From: Oxobacter pfennigii
GTDB lineage: Bacteria > Bacillota > Clostridia > Clostridiales > Oxobacteraceae
Assembly (NCBI RefSeq): GCF_001317355.1
Contig: NZ_LKET01000006.1
Span: forward strand, 1 to 58,126
Length of the DNA stretch: 58,126 nucleotides
Direction: 5' to 3'
The notes below the pieces were generated by a model, which ran no database searches, had not been told where the DNA came from, and saw only the letters and a program-made list of their open reading frames with translations. Made by a program: the position numbers and the translations under genes. Numbering within the stretch: the stretch's first letter is position 1; each line of letters starts with the position of its first letter. Below are positions 7,824-16,720 of this stretch, piece after piece.

Positions 7824-8325
7824 ATAAAAAGGGAATATAATTGTCTTTTACTTCCCTGCCTGCTTTATTTGTGTAAACTGCATTCCCTTCAAGGTCTGCA
7901 AGTATGAGGCGGATGTCGCACCAGCCCTTTAATGTGAATAAAAAATCCTTTGAGTATCTGAACTTTTCCGCCTTTTTTATAACATCAGGGGCAAAGCTTT
8001 TAGGGGATACAATGACACCCGTTAAACAACTGCTCATATGACTGCTGTTTGGCTTTACGATGTCCTCTGCTGCCTTAATGAGGTAACTGGTAAATTCATC
8101 CGGACCCTTTATATTTATGCCTTCATCAAAGCATTTAACCAGGCAGTATTCAAAATTTTCATAGCTGTCTAAACTTAAGGATTTATTCAAAAAATACCTA
8201 TGGCTTTTAGCCTTGTATTGTGCAAATATATCAAGCTTGTAGTCCAGCAGCACAAAATCCCTGTTAACATCAAAATAGCCTTTATATTTCTCCGACAGCA
8301 TATTTAAATATTCCTTGCAATCCAT
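7822..8325 (-). CDS. hypothetical protein, last gene of the vor operon
   Basis: This is a soluble-looking protein of about 167 residues without signal peptide or membrane helices. The start MDCKEYLNMLSEKYKGYF is chosen for the AGGGGG site upstream. It is rich in aromatic and charged residues and includes the stretches FDVNRDFVLLDYKLDIFAQY, SSCLTGVIVSPKSFAPDVIK and WCDIRLILADLEGN. I do not recognise a catalytic motif or a named family with confidence. It starts 43 bp after the gamma subunit gene and ends at the operon terminator, so it is cotranscribed with the 2-oxoacid oxidoreductase and could be an accessory factor. That role is inferred from position only. Confidence 0.7.
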   Translation of the reverse strand: MDCKEYLNMLSEKYKGYFDVNRDFVLLDYKLDIFAQYKAKSHRYFLNKSLSLDSYENFEYCLVKCFDEGINIKGPDEFTSYLIKAAEDIVKPNSSHMSSCLTGVIVSPKSFAPDVIKKAEKFRYSKDFLFTLKGWCDIRLILADLEGNAVYTNKAGREVKDNYIPFL

Positions 8326-8368
8326 AAAAGACCCCCTATGTGAAAAGCGGCTCATATAGAGCCACTTT

Positions 8369-8899
8369 CTATTTTATATATTCTTCGCCTTTTTTCAAGG
8401 CCCTTTTATTTATTTCAAAAAAAGATTCTTTTCCATGCTCCTTTAATGTCTTTAAGAGGGCTTCCATGGGAATTAAATTTGTTTTTGCCACATAGGCACC
8501 TAAAAGCACCATGTTGGCAATCCTTTTGCTCCCCAGTCTGTCAGCTTCTTCTGATGCCGGTATTTTTATAACCGTAACATCCCTTCTTTTAACCTCTCTG
8601 TTAACAAGAGAGCTGTCTATTATTATAAGTCCCTCTTTTAAAACCGTGTTCTCGAATTTGTCAAGGGATGGCCTGTTCATTACTATTAATGAATCAGGGG
8701 CTGTAACTACGGGAGAACCTACCTCATCTTCTGTAATAATTACAGAGCAGTTGGCGGTACCTCCCCTCATTTCAGGGCCGTAGGAGGGAAGCCATGACAC
8801 ATTCAGTCCCTGATCCATACCCGCGTATGCCAAAAACTTTCCCATGGAGAGTATTCCCTGTCCTCCGAAGCCTGCTATAATAACTTCCTGATTTAACAA
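8369..8899 (-). CDS. vorA: 2-oxoacid:ferredoxin oxidoreductase, gamma subunit
   Basis: This 176-residue protein is the gamma (PorC/VorC-like) subunit of a pyruvate/ketoisovalerate-type oxidoreductase: N-terminal IIAGFGGQGILSMGKFLAYAG, PSYGPEMRGGTANCSVI and a C-terminal helical end. The gamma subunit completes the thiamine-dependent enzyme that oxidises 2-oxoacids to acyl-CoA with ferredoxin as acceptor. Translation appears to begin at a TTG, with GGAGGTG located in the last codons of the beta gene; the gap between them is one base. Together with the alpha, beta and ferredoxin subunits next door it forms a four-subunit complex. Gene-symbol assignment within the Vor family is conventional and could be permuted. 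Confidence 0.92.
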   Translation of the reverse strand: MLNQEVIIAGFGGQGILSMGKFLAYAGMDQGLNVSWLPSYGPEMRGGTANCSVIITEDEVGSPVVTAPDSLIVMNRPSLDKFENTVLKEGLIIIDSSLVNREVKRRDVTVIKIPASEEADRLGSKRIANMVLLGAYVAKTNLIPMEALLKTLKEHGKESFFEINKRALKKGEEYIK

Positions 8900-8900
8900 A

Positions 8901-9650
8901 TTATTTCACCTCCGGGGCTATATCCTTTTTAACACCTAAAGGATAGTAGGGAATCATATTGTCTTCCAGCCATTTCATGGATTCCTGGGGGGATAATCCC
9001 CAGTTGGTGGGGCATATTGATAACACTTCCACCAGGGAATAGCCCTTTCCCTCCATCTGATATTGAAAAGCCTTTTTTATTGCTTTTTTTGCCTTTAACA
9101 CATTAGCCACATTGTTTACGGATACCCTTTCTATAAAGGCGGGGCCATCTAAGGTTGACAGCATTTCAGAAACCCTTATGGGGTGTCCCTGAAGCTTAAC
9201 ATCCCTTCCGTAGGGTGAGGTTTCTGTCACCTGTCCCGGCAAAGTGGTAGGCGCCATCTGTCCCCCGGTCATTCCGTATATGCAGTTATTTACAAATATT
9301 GTAGTTATATTTTCTCCTCTTGCCGCCGCATGAACAGCCTCTGCCGTTCCTATAGCCGCCAGATCTCCGTCACCCTGATAGGTAAACACTATATTTTGAG
9401 GCAGCGCCCTTTTAATACCCGTTGCAACAGCAGGAGCACGGCCGTGGGCGGCTTCGTGAAAATCACAGGCAAAGTATTCGTAAGCTAGAACGGAGCATCC
9501 CACAGGGGCAACCCCTATGGTTTTATCTATGATGCCCAATTCATCCATTACTTCTGCCACCAGCCTGTGTATTATACCGTGGGTGCAGCCAGGGCAGTAG
9601 TGCATTTCCACATCCAAGAGAGCCTTTGGCCTTTCAAATACCACCGTCAT
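8901..9650 (-). CDS. vorC: 2-oxoacid:ferredoxin oxidoreductase, beta (TPP-binding) subunit
   Basis: This 249-residue protein binds thiamine pyrophosphate and Mg2+: the [17 protein letters not shown] segment (about residue 94) contains the GDG...N-type motif, and [12 protein letters not shown]-like sequence follows. [11 protein letters not shown] at the N-terminus is typical of Por/Vor/Kor beta chains. It catalyses decarboxylation of the 2-oxoacid and forms the hydroxyalkyl-TPP intermediate, passing electrons to iron-sulfur clusters. The start codon overlaps the alpha stop (TAATG), implying translational coupling. The C-terminal [20 protein letters not shown] block matches the ketoisovalerate-type group better than pyruvate oxidoreductase, but substrate choice cannot be proven from sequence. 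Confidence 0.93.
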   Translation of the reverse strand: MTVVFERPKALLDVEMHYCPGCTHGIIHRLVAEVMDELGIIDKTIGVAPVGCSVLAYEYFACDFHEAAHGRAPAVATGIKRALPQNIVFTYQGDGDLAAIGTAEAVHAAARGENITTIFVNNCIYGMTGGQMAPTTLPGQVTETSPYGRDVKLQGHPIRVSEMLSTLDGPAFIERVSVNNVANVLKAKKAIKKAFQYQMEGKGYSLVEVLSICPTNWGLSPQESMKWLEDNMIPYYPLGVKKDIAPEVK

Positions 9651-10723
9651 TACCTTGCACCCCCTGCTATTAATTCCTTTACCCTGTCGTATATTTCCTT
9701 AGGTGTGGGCACCATTCCTCCGCACCTGCCGAAGTGGGATACGGGCTTTCTTCCTAAAGCGCAAAGCGCCACATCCTCCACCATCTGTCCCATGCTCATC
9801 TCAACGGATAAAAATCCGTGTTCGGTCTTATCTATTACTTTTTCAAAGGCTTCCTTTGGGAAAGGCCACAATGTTATGGGGCGAACCAGTCCTAATTTTA
9901 TGCCTTCCCTGTCTGCCATTTTAATTACGCTTTTACATATCCTTGCCGTCGTGCCATAGGCCACAAATATAAGGTCGCATTTGGCGTCGCAGTTATATAA
10001 CTCGTACCTTACTTCATTTTGCTCTATCTCACGGTATTTTGCCTGAAGCTTTATATTATGGTCTTCGCATTCCTCCGGGGCAAGGAAGAGAGAATTTATT
10101 ACATTGTGCTTTTTTCTTCCCTGAAGTCCGGTGGCAGCCCAGGTTTTTTCAGGCAGCGGACGCCCGGCCCTTTCCTTGAATTCCACAGGCTCCATCATCT
10201 GTCCCATCATACCGTCTCCCATGACCATAACAGGATTTCTGTATATATCAGCCACATCAAAGGCTTCCTGAATCATATCTACCATTTCCTGAACCGAAGC
10301 CGGTGCATAAACAATCAAACGGTAATCTCCATGGCCTCCTCCTTTTACTGCCTGGAAATAATCGCTCTGTGCCGGCTGAATCCCTCCTAATCCGGGACCG
10401 CCTCTTACGATGTTAATTATAACGGAAGGCAATTCAGCTCCCGCTAAATATGACAGCCCCTCCTGCTTCAAGCTTATACCCGGGCTGGAGGATGAAGTCA
10501 TGACCCTGACGCCGCTTCCCGCAGCGCCGTAAACCATATTTATAGCCGAAACTTCACTTTCGGCCTGAACATATGCCCTTCCTATCCTGGGCATTTTCCT
10601 TGCCATATAAGCTGCAACCTCTGTCTGAGGGGTGATGGGATACCCGAAAAAGCACTGGCAGCCTGCCCTGATAGCAGCCTCTCCAATGGCCTCATTACCC
10701 TTCATGAGAACCTTTTCTCCCAA
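9650..10723 (-). CDS. vorB: 2-oxoacid:ferredoxin oxidoreductase, alpha subunit (VorB type)
   Basis: This 357-residue alpha subunit has the pyrimidine-binding half of the TPP site ([54 protein letters not shown]) and the C-terminal transketolase-like domain II. The length and the short C-terminal region fit VorB (3-methyl-2-oxobutanoate oxidoreductase) and KorA-like chains. With the ferredoxin subunit upstream and beta/gamma downstream it should oxidise branched-chain 2-oxoacids to isobutyryl-, isovaleryl- or 2-methylbutyryl-CoA with reduction of ferredoxin. The presence of ptb and two buk genes in the same operon supports an acid-forming, ATP-yielding catabolic role. Confidence 0.93.
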   Translation of the reverse strand: MGEKVLMKGNEAIGEAAIRAGCQCFFGYPITPQTEVAAYMARKMPRIGRAYVQAESEVSAINMVYGAAGSGVRVMTSSSSPGISLKQEGLSYLAGAELPSVIINIVRGGPGLGGIQPAQSDYFQAVKGGGHGDYRLIVYAPASVQEMVDMIQEAFDVADIYRNPVMVMGDGMMGQMMEPVEFKERAGRPLPEKTWAATGLQGRKKHNVINSLFLAPEECEDHNIKLQAKYREIEQNEVRYELYNCDAKCDLIFVAYGTTARICKSVIKMADREGIKLGLVRPITLWPFPKEAFEKVIDKTEHGFLSVEMSMGQMVEDVALCALGRKPVSHFGRCGGMVPTPKEIYDRVKELIAGGAR

Positions 10724-10743
10724 TTTTCAAACCTCCCTACATC

Positions 10744-10767
10744 GGGACATAACTTTAGTTGTGTCCC
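10744..10767. repeat. GGGACA/TGTCCC palindromic element
   Basis: GGGACATAAC and GTTGTGTCCC form a 10-bp stem (one non-Watson-Crick position) around TTTA in the 71-bp gap between the ferredoxin and alpha-subunit genes. It resembles the units at 4193-4305 and 34417-34440. There is no U-tract, so it may act as an RNA-stability or attenuation hairpin inside the operon, or be a mobile REP-like unit. Confidence 0.5.
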
Positions 10768-10794
10768 CATTACTTAATTTGTCCTTCCCTTAAA

Positions 10795-11004
10795 TTATTT
10801 TTCTACTGTTATCACTACATCGGGGCACATTCGCCCACAGGAAGCGCATCCAATGCATTCCTTCATATCCTCCTTGGACACCGTCGCCGGATGATATCCT
10901 TTGGCGTTTAATTTATCGGATATTACTATAATTTTCTTTGGACATGCATCTCTGCACAATCCACAGCCTTTGCATTTATCCTCGTTAAAATACACTCTTG
11001 GCAT
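10795..11004 (-). CDS. 2[4Fe-4S] ferredoxin subunit of the 2-oxoacid oxidoreductase
   Basis: This 69-residue protein carries two CxxCxxCxxxCP clusters: CKGCGLCRDACP near the start and CIGCASCGRMCP near the end. It is the delta, ferredoxin-like subunit that delivers electrons from the TPP-enzyme to free ferredoxin. The start MPRVYFNEDKCKGCG is preferred over an ATG four codons earlier, because only the later one is properly spaced from GGATGGTGG. It is separated from the alpha gene by a short gap holding a GGGACA palindrome. Confidence 0.92.
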   Translation of the reverse strand: MPRVYFNEDKCKGCGLCRDACPKKIIVISDKLNAKGYHPATVSKEDMKECIGCASCGRMCPDVVITVEK

Positions 11005-11032
11005 GGTAACCACCATCCTTTTTGTTTGTTAA

Positions 11033-11713
11033 CTAATTATCCTGTACCAGCCACTCAGGCTGCATAAAAATGCTCAGTTTAAATACTTCCCCTTCTATCC
11101 CCCGGGGTAAATCATTTATCAAATCTTCCCTAACTGCCGTATATTTAATAGGCTTGTTTGACTTTAAGGATACTTCCTTTATAATTTCCTGTCCCTTCAA
11201 AATATCCTTAATTGCTGTGTCATAGGACATGTTGGTGTTGTTTATAAGGTATTTTGTTTCAAGCCTTGCGGATTTCTCTATGCTGTCAATGTAATCTATT
11301 ATCTTTTGCGGGTTGTCCGTCAGAGGCCTGTTTGTATTTATGACAAAATACATATCATAGGGCTCCTGCTTAAAATATCTGTTATACTGTCCTAAAACTT
11401 GGGCCCCTGCTTCATCTCCCCCTACATCTATTACTACTTCATAGCTTCTGTCGTCAAACACCGCCATTACCTCCGAAGGCACGGTGGATAGTTCAGCGGT
11501 GGTAATTTTTATATGGGGTGATACCACCCTTATATTCAGGGATTCCAGATAATCTTTAACTTCCCTGACGGAAAAATAAGGATTCACGGTGTCCAAATCG
11601 ACAATACAGGTTTTTTTATTTTCTTTAGCAAGTTTAATAGCATAATTAATGGAAAACTCTGTTTTGCCGCTGCCAAAATGACCGGAAAATACCCTTATTC
11701 TGCTGTCCTGCAT
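11033..11713 (-). CDS. P-loop ATPase of unknown role in the buk/ptb/vor operon
   Basis: This 226-residue protein has a Walker A motif GHFGSGKTE (about residues 11-19), a switch-like aspartate segment (CIVDLDTVNPYFSVREV) and a Walker B-like strand (YEVVIDVGGDEAG). This places it in the MinD/CobQ/SIMIBI group of P-loop NTPases. The family name is not known to me. It lies 13 bp downstream of buk and 16 bp before the ferredoxin subunit, so it is firmly cotranscribed. SIMIBI proteins often handle metal or cofactor insertion or protein targeting, so a maturation role for the iron-sulfur oxidoreductase is a possible inference, not a finding. Confidence 0.8.
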   Translation of the reverse strand: MQDSRIRVFSGHFGSGKTEFSINYAIKLAKENKKTCIVDLDTVNPYFSVREVKDYLESLNIRVVSPHIKITTAELSTVPSEVMAVFDDRSYEVVIDVGGDEAGAQVLGQYNRYFKQEPYDMYFVINTNRPLTDNPQKIIDYIDSIEKSARLETKYLINNTNMSYDTAIKDILKGQEIIKEVSLKSNKPIKYTAVREDLINDLPRGIEGEVFKLSIFMQPEWLVQDN

Positions 11714-11726
11714 CTTTTCACCTGCC

Positions 11727-12800
11727 TTACTTATAAACTTTAGACTTTTCCTCTCCTGTCAGCACCCTTAATCCGCCTTCAGCCAGGGCAAGGAGTTCAT
11801 CTTCTCCTGCATATACAACTACCTTAGATATAAAATTCACTCTTTCCATTATCCATTGGGTTAACATTTGGCTGTATGCCAATCCTCCCGTAAGTATTAT
11901 AGCATCTACATTGCCTTCCAGTACCGCGGCACAGCTTCCTATTTCCTTTGCCACCTGGTAAGCCATGGCCTCATAAATGAGCTTGGCTTTTTCATCCTTG
12001 TCATTTATCATCTCTTCGACAGCTCTGGCATCACTGGTACCAAGGTAGGCGGTAAGACCTCCCTTCCCAACCACTTTTTTCATTATCTCATCATGTGTAT
12101 ATTTTCCTGAAAAGCATAATTTTATAAGCTCACCTACCGGCAGTCCTCCGGATCTTTCGGGTGAGAAAGGACCTTCTCCGTCCAGTGCGTTATTTACATC
12201 CACAATTCTTCCGATTTTATGAGCACCTACGGATATTCCACCTCCCAAATGAGCAACTATTAAGTTTAGCTCTTCGTACTTCTGGTTATTTTCTTTTGCA
12301 TATCTTTTGGCAACGGCTTTTTGATTCAAGGCATGAAATATACTCTTCCTGTTTATTTCCGGCATACCCGAATACCTTGCTATATCCTCCATCTCATCAA
12401 CTACTACCGGGTCCACTATAAAGGACGGCACATTAATGCTTGAAGCTATTTCATAGGCTATTATCGCTCCAAGGTTGGATGCATGCTGTGATGTGTTCTT
12501 GTCTTTCAAGTTTTTAAGCATTTCATCATTTATTTCATAAGTACCGCTGACCATGGGTTTTAAAAGTCCGCCCCTCCCTATAACGGCATCAATTGATTTA
12601 ATATCTATGCCCTTGCTCTCAAGGACTTTTAAAATAACATCGCGTCTGAAGCCGTATTGTTCGGATATGTGGTTAAATCCTGACAATTCTTCGCTGGAAT
12701 GCCTTATGGTTTCTACAAGCTGAGGCTTCAGGTTTTCATATACACCTATTTTTGTAGATGTAGATCCGGGATTTATAATCAACATTCTATAATCCTTCAT
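11727..12800 (-). CDS. buk: butyrate kinase (copy 1, promoter-distal)
   Basis: This 357-residue ASKHA-fold acyl kinase has the N-terminal phosphate loop [25 protein letters not shown], the [15 protein letters not shown] motif and the C-terminal adenosine motif ILTGGLAYS. It converts acyl-phosphate plus ADP to acid plus ATP. It sits 12 bp after ptb and before the P-loop ATPase. Length and motifs are those of classical Buk enzymes, which often accept isobutyrate and isovalerate as well as butyrate; with a branched-chain oxoacid oxidoreductase in the operon, branched substrates are likely. A second, divergent buk lies on the other side of ptb. Confidence 0.95.
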   Translation of the reverse strand: MKDYRMLIINPGSTSTKIGVYENLKPQLVETIRHSSEELSGFNHISEQYGFRRDVILKVLESKGIDIKSIDAVIGRGGLLKPMVSGTYEINDEMLKNLKDKNTSQHASNLGAIIAYEIASSINVPSFIVDPVVVDEMEDIARYSGMPEINRKSIFHALNQKAVAKRYAKENNQKYEELNLIVAHLGGGISVGAHKIGRIVDVNNALDGEGPFSPERSGGLPVGELIKLCFSGKYTHDEIMKKVVGKGGLTAYLGTSDARAVEEMINDKDEKAKLIYEAMAYQVAKEIGSCAAVLEGNVDAIILTGGLAYSQMLTQWIMERVNFISKVVVYAGEDELLALAEGGLRVLTGEEKSKVYK

Positions 12801-12812
12801 ATCTCTTTCCTC

Positions 12813-13724
12813 CTATTTAATTGCAGCCGATGCAGCTACAGATGCTAAAATTATGGAATTAAGCTTGGTCTCCGGGCTATCCGATCTGCTGGTCAAAATA
12901 ATAGGAGCAGCTGCGCCGGCTACAAGAGAACCCACTTTGGAATCAGTAGTATAGTTCAAGGTCTTATAAACGGCATTTCCGGTTTCGATATTGGGCGCCA
13001 TTAATATATCCGCATGTCCTGCCACCGGGCTGTGTATGCCCTTATGCCGTGCGGCTTCTTCCGATATGGCGTTATCAACGGCTAGAGGTCCGTCCACAAT
13101 ACATCCTTTAATCTGTCCCCTGTCATTCATTTTTGACAATATGGCCGCATCAATGGTAGCCGGCATATCCAGATTAACTGTTTCAACTGCACAAATTGCC
13201 GCAACCTTGGGAAGCTCTATGCCAATCTTGTGAGCTATGTAAACGGCATTTTCAATCATCTGTTTTTTGGCCATCAAATCCGGGGCAATGTTCATACCGG
13301 CATCGGTTAAAATCAATATTCTGTTAAGAGCGGGAATGTCAAAAACAGCAACATTGGATAATACCTTCCCTGTCCTTAAACCTATTTCCTTATCCAAGAC
13401 CGCCTTTAAAAAGGTGGCGGTATCCACCAGGCCTTTCATGACCATATCGGCTTTTTTTTGTGATACCAGCGATACTGCCATTCTGGAGGCCTTGGTATTA
13501 TCAGGTTCATGAATTATCTCAATATCTTTAGTTTCTAATCCTATATTTTTTGAGATGTCTTCTATAAGGGACTTGTCTCCCACCAGAACTGCATCGGCAA
13601 CGCCGGAAATTTTGGCATCCCTTATGGCTTCAAGGACAGGCTCATCCTGAGCTACGGCTACTGCAATCCTTCTTGTTTTGTTGGTTTTAACTGCGGCTAA
13701 TATCTCATCAAAACTCTTAATCAT
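12813..13724 (-). CDS. ptb: phosphate butyryltransferase
   Basis: This 303-residue member of the phosphate acetyl/butyryltransferase family carries MVMKGLVDTATFLKAVLDKE, the LTDAGMNIAPDL segment and a C-terminal GAAAPIILTSRSDSPETKL block. It exchanges CoA of an acyl-CoA for phosphate, giving the acyl-phosphate used by Buk. It is flanked on both sides by buk genes: it overlaps the upstream one by 8 bp and precedes the downstream one by 12 bp, so all three are translationally linked. Ptb enzymes accept C4-C5 straight and branched acyl-CoAs, fitting the oxidoreductase in this operon. No truncation is seen. Confidence 0.96.
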   Translation of the reverse strand: MIKSFDEILAAVKTNKTRRIAVAVAQDEPVLEAIRDAKISGVADAVLVGDKSLIEDISKNIGLETKDIEIIHEPDNTKASRMAVSLVSQKKADMVMKGLVDTATFLKAVLDKEIGLRTGKVLSNVAVFDIPALNRILILTDAGMNIAPDLMAKKQMIENAVYIAHKIGIELPKVAAICAVETVNLDMPATIDAAILSKMNDRGQIKGCIVDGPLAVDNAISEEAARHKGIHSPVAGHADILMAPNIETGNAVYKTLNYTTDSKVGSLVAGAAAPIILTSRSDSPETKLNSIILASVAASAAIK

Positions 13725-14811
13725 TTATTTCCACCTCATCCTCATATATTTTAGCGATTTCTTCGCCATTAATTACTCTTGCTGCTCCTTGTGCAAGCGC
13801 TAGCATCTCATCCTCTCCTGCCACCACTTCAACCGGGGCTATGAATTTTACCATTTTTGATATATAATTAACAAAGTATTCCGAATACGCCAGCCCGCCT
13901 GTAACTACAATGGCATCCACCTTTCCGTATAGTACGGCTGCCATGGAGCCTATTTCCTTTGATACCTGGTAACACATGGATTCATAGATTATTTTTGCAT
14001 ACTCATCTCCTTTTCGTATCCTGTCTTCAACTTCTCTCGCATCATTAGTGCCAAGATAAGCGACAAGGCCTGCCTCTCCAACCGTCTTTTTCTTTATTTC
14101 CTTTTGATTATATTTCCCTGAAAAAATCAGCCTTATTAAATCTCCGACAGGTACGCCGCCTGCCCTTTCCGGTGAAAAGGGCCCCATATCATTTGCCACG
14201 TTGGCATCTATTATTTTTCCGCCCCTTACAGGCGCTATGGTTATGCCACCTCCTAAATGTGCAACTATTAAATTTATATCTTCAAGGCGCTTATTATACT
14301 GCTTTGCAATTCTTCTGGATACCGCCTTTACATTCAATGCATGTACTAATGATCTTCTTGGAATTTCCCGCATTCCCGATATTCTTGCTAAATCTTCAAA
14401 TTCGTCTACTGCAACAGGATCAACGATAAATGATGGGATGCCTTCTCTATCGGCAATTGCCTTAGCTATCATGGCACCAAGATTTGAAGCATGCTCTTCT
14501 CTGGAAGCTGATTTTAAATCCTCAATCATTATATCCGTTACTTTATATGTTCCGCCGGGCATAGGCCTTAATATGCCGCCACGGCCGACAACTGCCGAAA
14601 GGCTGCCTAATTCTATTGCTTCTTCCCTAAGCCAGTTCAATACCATACCCGTCCTGAATTGAAACTGGCCGGAAATCCTATCGAATTTTTTTATCTCCTC
14701 TGGGGAATGGTTTAAACTCTTTTGTCTTATATTTGTTTCTCCCGCAAATAAAGCAACCTTTGTGGAAGTGGAACCGGGGTTAACTGCAAGTATGTATTCT
14801 CGTGGTTTCAT
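13717..14811 (-). CDS. buk: butyrate kinase (copy 2, promoter-proximal)
   Basis: This second acyl kinase, 364 residues, has [39 protein letters not shown] and VVTGGLAYS, all intact. It differs considerably from the downstream copy throughout and has an extra acidic C-terminal tail (KIYEDEVEIND), so it is not a recent duplication. It is the first gene of the operon, and its stop lies inside the ptb start region (8-bp overlap). Two buk genes around one ptb suggests kinases with different acyl preferences, for instance straight versus branched C4-C5 acids. The roughly 120 bp upstream is very AT-rich, with several weak promoter-like boxes and none convincing. Confidence 0.94.
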   Translation of the reverse strand: MKPREYILAVNPGSTSTKVALFAGETNIRQKSLNHSPEEIKKFDRISGQFQFRTGMVLNWLREEAIELGSLSAVVGRGGILRPMPGGTYKVTDIMIEDLKSASREEHASNLGAMIAKAIADREGIPSFIVDPVAVDEFEDLARISGMREIPRRSLVHALNVKAVSRRIAKQYNKRLEDINLIVAHLGGGITIAPVRGGKIIDANVANDMGPFSPERAGGVPVGDLIRLIFSGKYNQKEIKKKTVGEAGLVAYLGTNDAREVEDRIRKGDEYAKIIYESMCYQVSKEIGSMAAVLYGKVDAIVVTGGLAYSEYFVNYISKMVKFIAPVEVVAGEDEMLALAQGAARVINGEEIAKIYEDEVEIND

Positions 14812-15062
14812 ATAATCATCCTCATCTTTACTTGTTACAGATAATTTGTATAAAAAATTTATAAATATACTTTCAATATTATTTTAACAATTATTATAAA
14901 ACTTTTACAATAGTCTGAAAGTTTAATAGCAAAATATTACTACTATTGTTCGCTGAGAAGCAACAAAAAAATTGCTACGCAACTTACCTAAAGGTGGACC
15001 TGTGTTCCCCTTTGGAAGTACCCCCCTTGACGGCAAGGACGCCCCGCCCTTTTCAATCCTCG

Positions 15063-15106
15063 TTTTTTATATACCAGGAAAGAGAACTTTCCTGGTATAT
15101 AAAAAA
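15063..15106. terminator. 20-bp perfect hairpin, bidirectional terminator candidate
   Basis: A 20-bp stem (TTTTTTATATACCAGGAAAG with its exact complement) around a four-base loop lies 8 bp past the stop of the FAD dehydrogenase gene. Because the stem itself begins and ends in T/A runs it could terminate in either direction. It separates the cdaA operon from the buk operon region. Confidence 0.65.
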
Positions 15107-15114
15107 ATATACCC

Positions 15115-16719
15115 CTAAAACGGGGCATATATTTTCATTATTTCTTCCGATACCCTTATTCCGTCTACAGCAGCACTGACAATTCCGCCGGCATATCCCG
15201 CTCCTTCTCCTGCAGGATATATTCCGGTTACCTCAACGGACTGGCAGTTATCATGCCTGTCGATCCTTACAGGCGATGATGTCCTTGTTTCCACCCCTGT
15301 AAGTATTCCGCTTCCGCTTCCAAAGCCCTTTATCTTCCTGTCAAAGTTGGCTAAGGCTTCTTTTATAACAGCTGAGACTTCATCCGGTATACAATCATTC
15401 AGGTTTGACAATGTGTATCCTCTGGTATATGACGGGGTTACAGTCCCTAATTTAACTGTTTTCCTGTCATATAAAAAATCATCTATTCTCTGAACGGGAG
15501 CCACAAAATTCCCGCCCCCCAATTTATAAGCGGCCTCTTCCAGTCTCCGCTGGTATTGTATGCCTGATAAAGCATCCTTCGAAGCAAAATCCCTTGCATT
15601 TACGGTGCATACAAGGGCGCTGTTGGCATTCTCCTTATCTCTTGCATGCTCGCTCATACCGTTTGTTACCAGCCTTCCTTCCTCGGAGGCCGCAGCCACC
15701 ACAATTCCGCCGGGGCACATGCAGAAGCTGTAGCATCCCCGCTCGAATTTGCTGCTGTGGTATGTGAGCTTATAATCTGCCGCTCTTAATTTCGGGTGGC
15801 TGGCAAATTTTCCGTACTGAGCCGTATCAATCATAGACTGCTTGTGTTCCACGCGAAATCCTACGGCTAAGGGCTTGGGGCTCAGTTTAATTCCCCTTTT
15901 GTTCATCATCTCAATGGTATCCCTTGCGCTGTGGCCTATGGCCAGGATTAAGACCTGACAGTCCATATGTGTGCTATTGTTTATTCTTATGGATTTTAAT
16001 ATGCCGTTTTCAATGTTTATATCCGTCAAGCGGGAAGAAAAATGTATCTCTCCGCCTAAACGTATAATTTCATTTCTTATATTTTTAATTACATTCCTTA
16101 ATATATCGGTGCCTATGTGGGGCTTGTAGTTATATACTATATCGGTTGGCGCTCCGTACTTTACAAGCTCTTCTACCACAATTGAAGACCTTTTGTCCTT
16201 TATCCTTGTGGTCAGCTTTCCGTCGGAAAAGGTGCCGGCGCCTCCCTCTCCGAACTGGACGTTGCATTCGGGATCAAAATTCCCCGTCCTCCAGAATTTC
16301 TGAACGGTGTTTGACCTTTCGTCCACGTTTTTGCCTCTTTCAAAGACTATAGGCCTATATCCTTTTTGTGCCAGATTCAAGGCTGCAAAGAGCCCTGCGG
16401 GACCGCTGCCGACTATACAGGGGCGATTATTTAATAATTTATCCCCCGGTATAAAATCATCCTTAATTTTACTTTCTTCATATGCAACATCGCTGTCATT
16501 CAACTTCTTTACATAGGACTCTTCATCAGTGTCTAAAACAAGCTCTACGGAATATATAAAATCTATTTTGCCTTTACGCCTTGCATCCACCGATTCCTTT
16601 GTTATCTTAAAATCCTTTATATCGTTTTTTTTGACCTTCAATTTTTTACAGGCTAAGGGCTTTAATTCTTCAATATTCTGCTCCAGATCAAGCCTTAAAT
16701 TATTTATCCTGATAGTCAT
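15115..16719 (-). CDS. FAD-dependent dehydrogenase (COG2509-like), function unknown
   Basis: This 534-residue soluble flavoprotein starts with an N-terminal domain of about 90 residues (RINNLRLDLEQNIEELKPLA). A Rossmann FAD loop follows (CIVGSGPAGLFAALNLAQKG, then FERGKNVDERS), then the family block VQFGEGGAGTFSDGKLTTRI, an NAD-like LILAIGHSARDT loop and a C-terminal FAD motif (GIYPAGEGAGYAGGIVSAAV). It belongs to the widespread uncharacterised group of NAD(FAD)-utilising dehydrogenases. It starts one base after cdaR ends, so it is in the cdaA-cdaR transcript. No experimentally proven function is known to me. The link to the c-di-AMP genes is positional and recurs in clostridia as far as I recall. 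Confidence 0.85.
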   Translation of the reverse strand: MTIRINNLRLDLEQNIEELKPLACKKLKVKKNDIKDFKITKESVDARRKGKIDFIYSVELVLDTDEESYVKKLNDSDVAYEESKIKDDFIPGDKLLNNRPCIVGSGPAGLFAALNLAQKGYRPIVFERGKNVDERSNTVQKFWRTGNFDPECNVQFGEGGAGTFSDGKLTTRIKDKRSSIVVEELVKYGAPTDIVYNYKPHIGTDILRNVIKNIRNEIIRLGGEIHFSSRLTDINIENGILKSIRINNSTHMDCQVLILAIGHSARDTIEMMNKRGIKLSPKPLAVGFRVEHKQSMIDTAQYGKFASHPKLRAADYKLTYHSSKFERGCYSFCMCPGGIVVAAASEEGRLVTNGMSEHARDKENANSALVCTVNARDFASKDALSGIQYQRRLEEAAYKLGGGNFVAPVQRIDDFLYDRKTVKLGTVTPSYTRGYTLSNLNDCIPDEVSAVIKEALANFDRKIKGFGSGSGILTGVETRTSSPVRIDRHDNCQSVEVTGIYPAGEGAGYAGGIVSAAVDGIRVSEEIMKIYAPF

Positions 16720-16720
16720 A

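Noticed and set aside
14820-14960. Sigma-54 promoter for the buk operon, as in Bacillus bkd
   Set aside because: No GG-N10-GC element with suitable context was found in the upstream region, and no sigma-54 activator gene is nearby.
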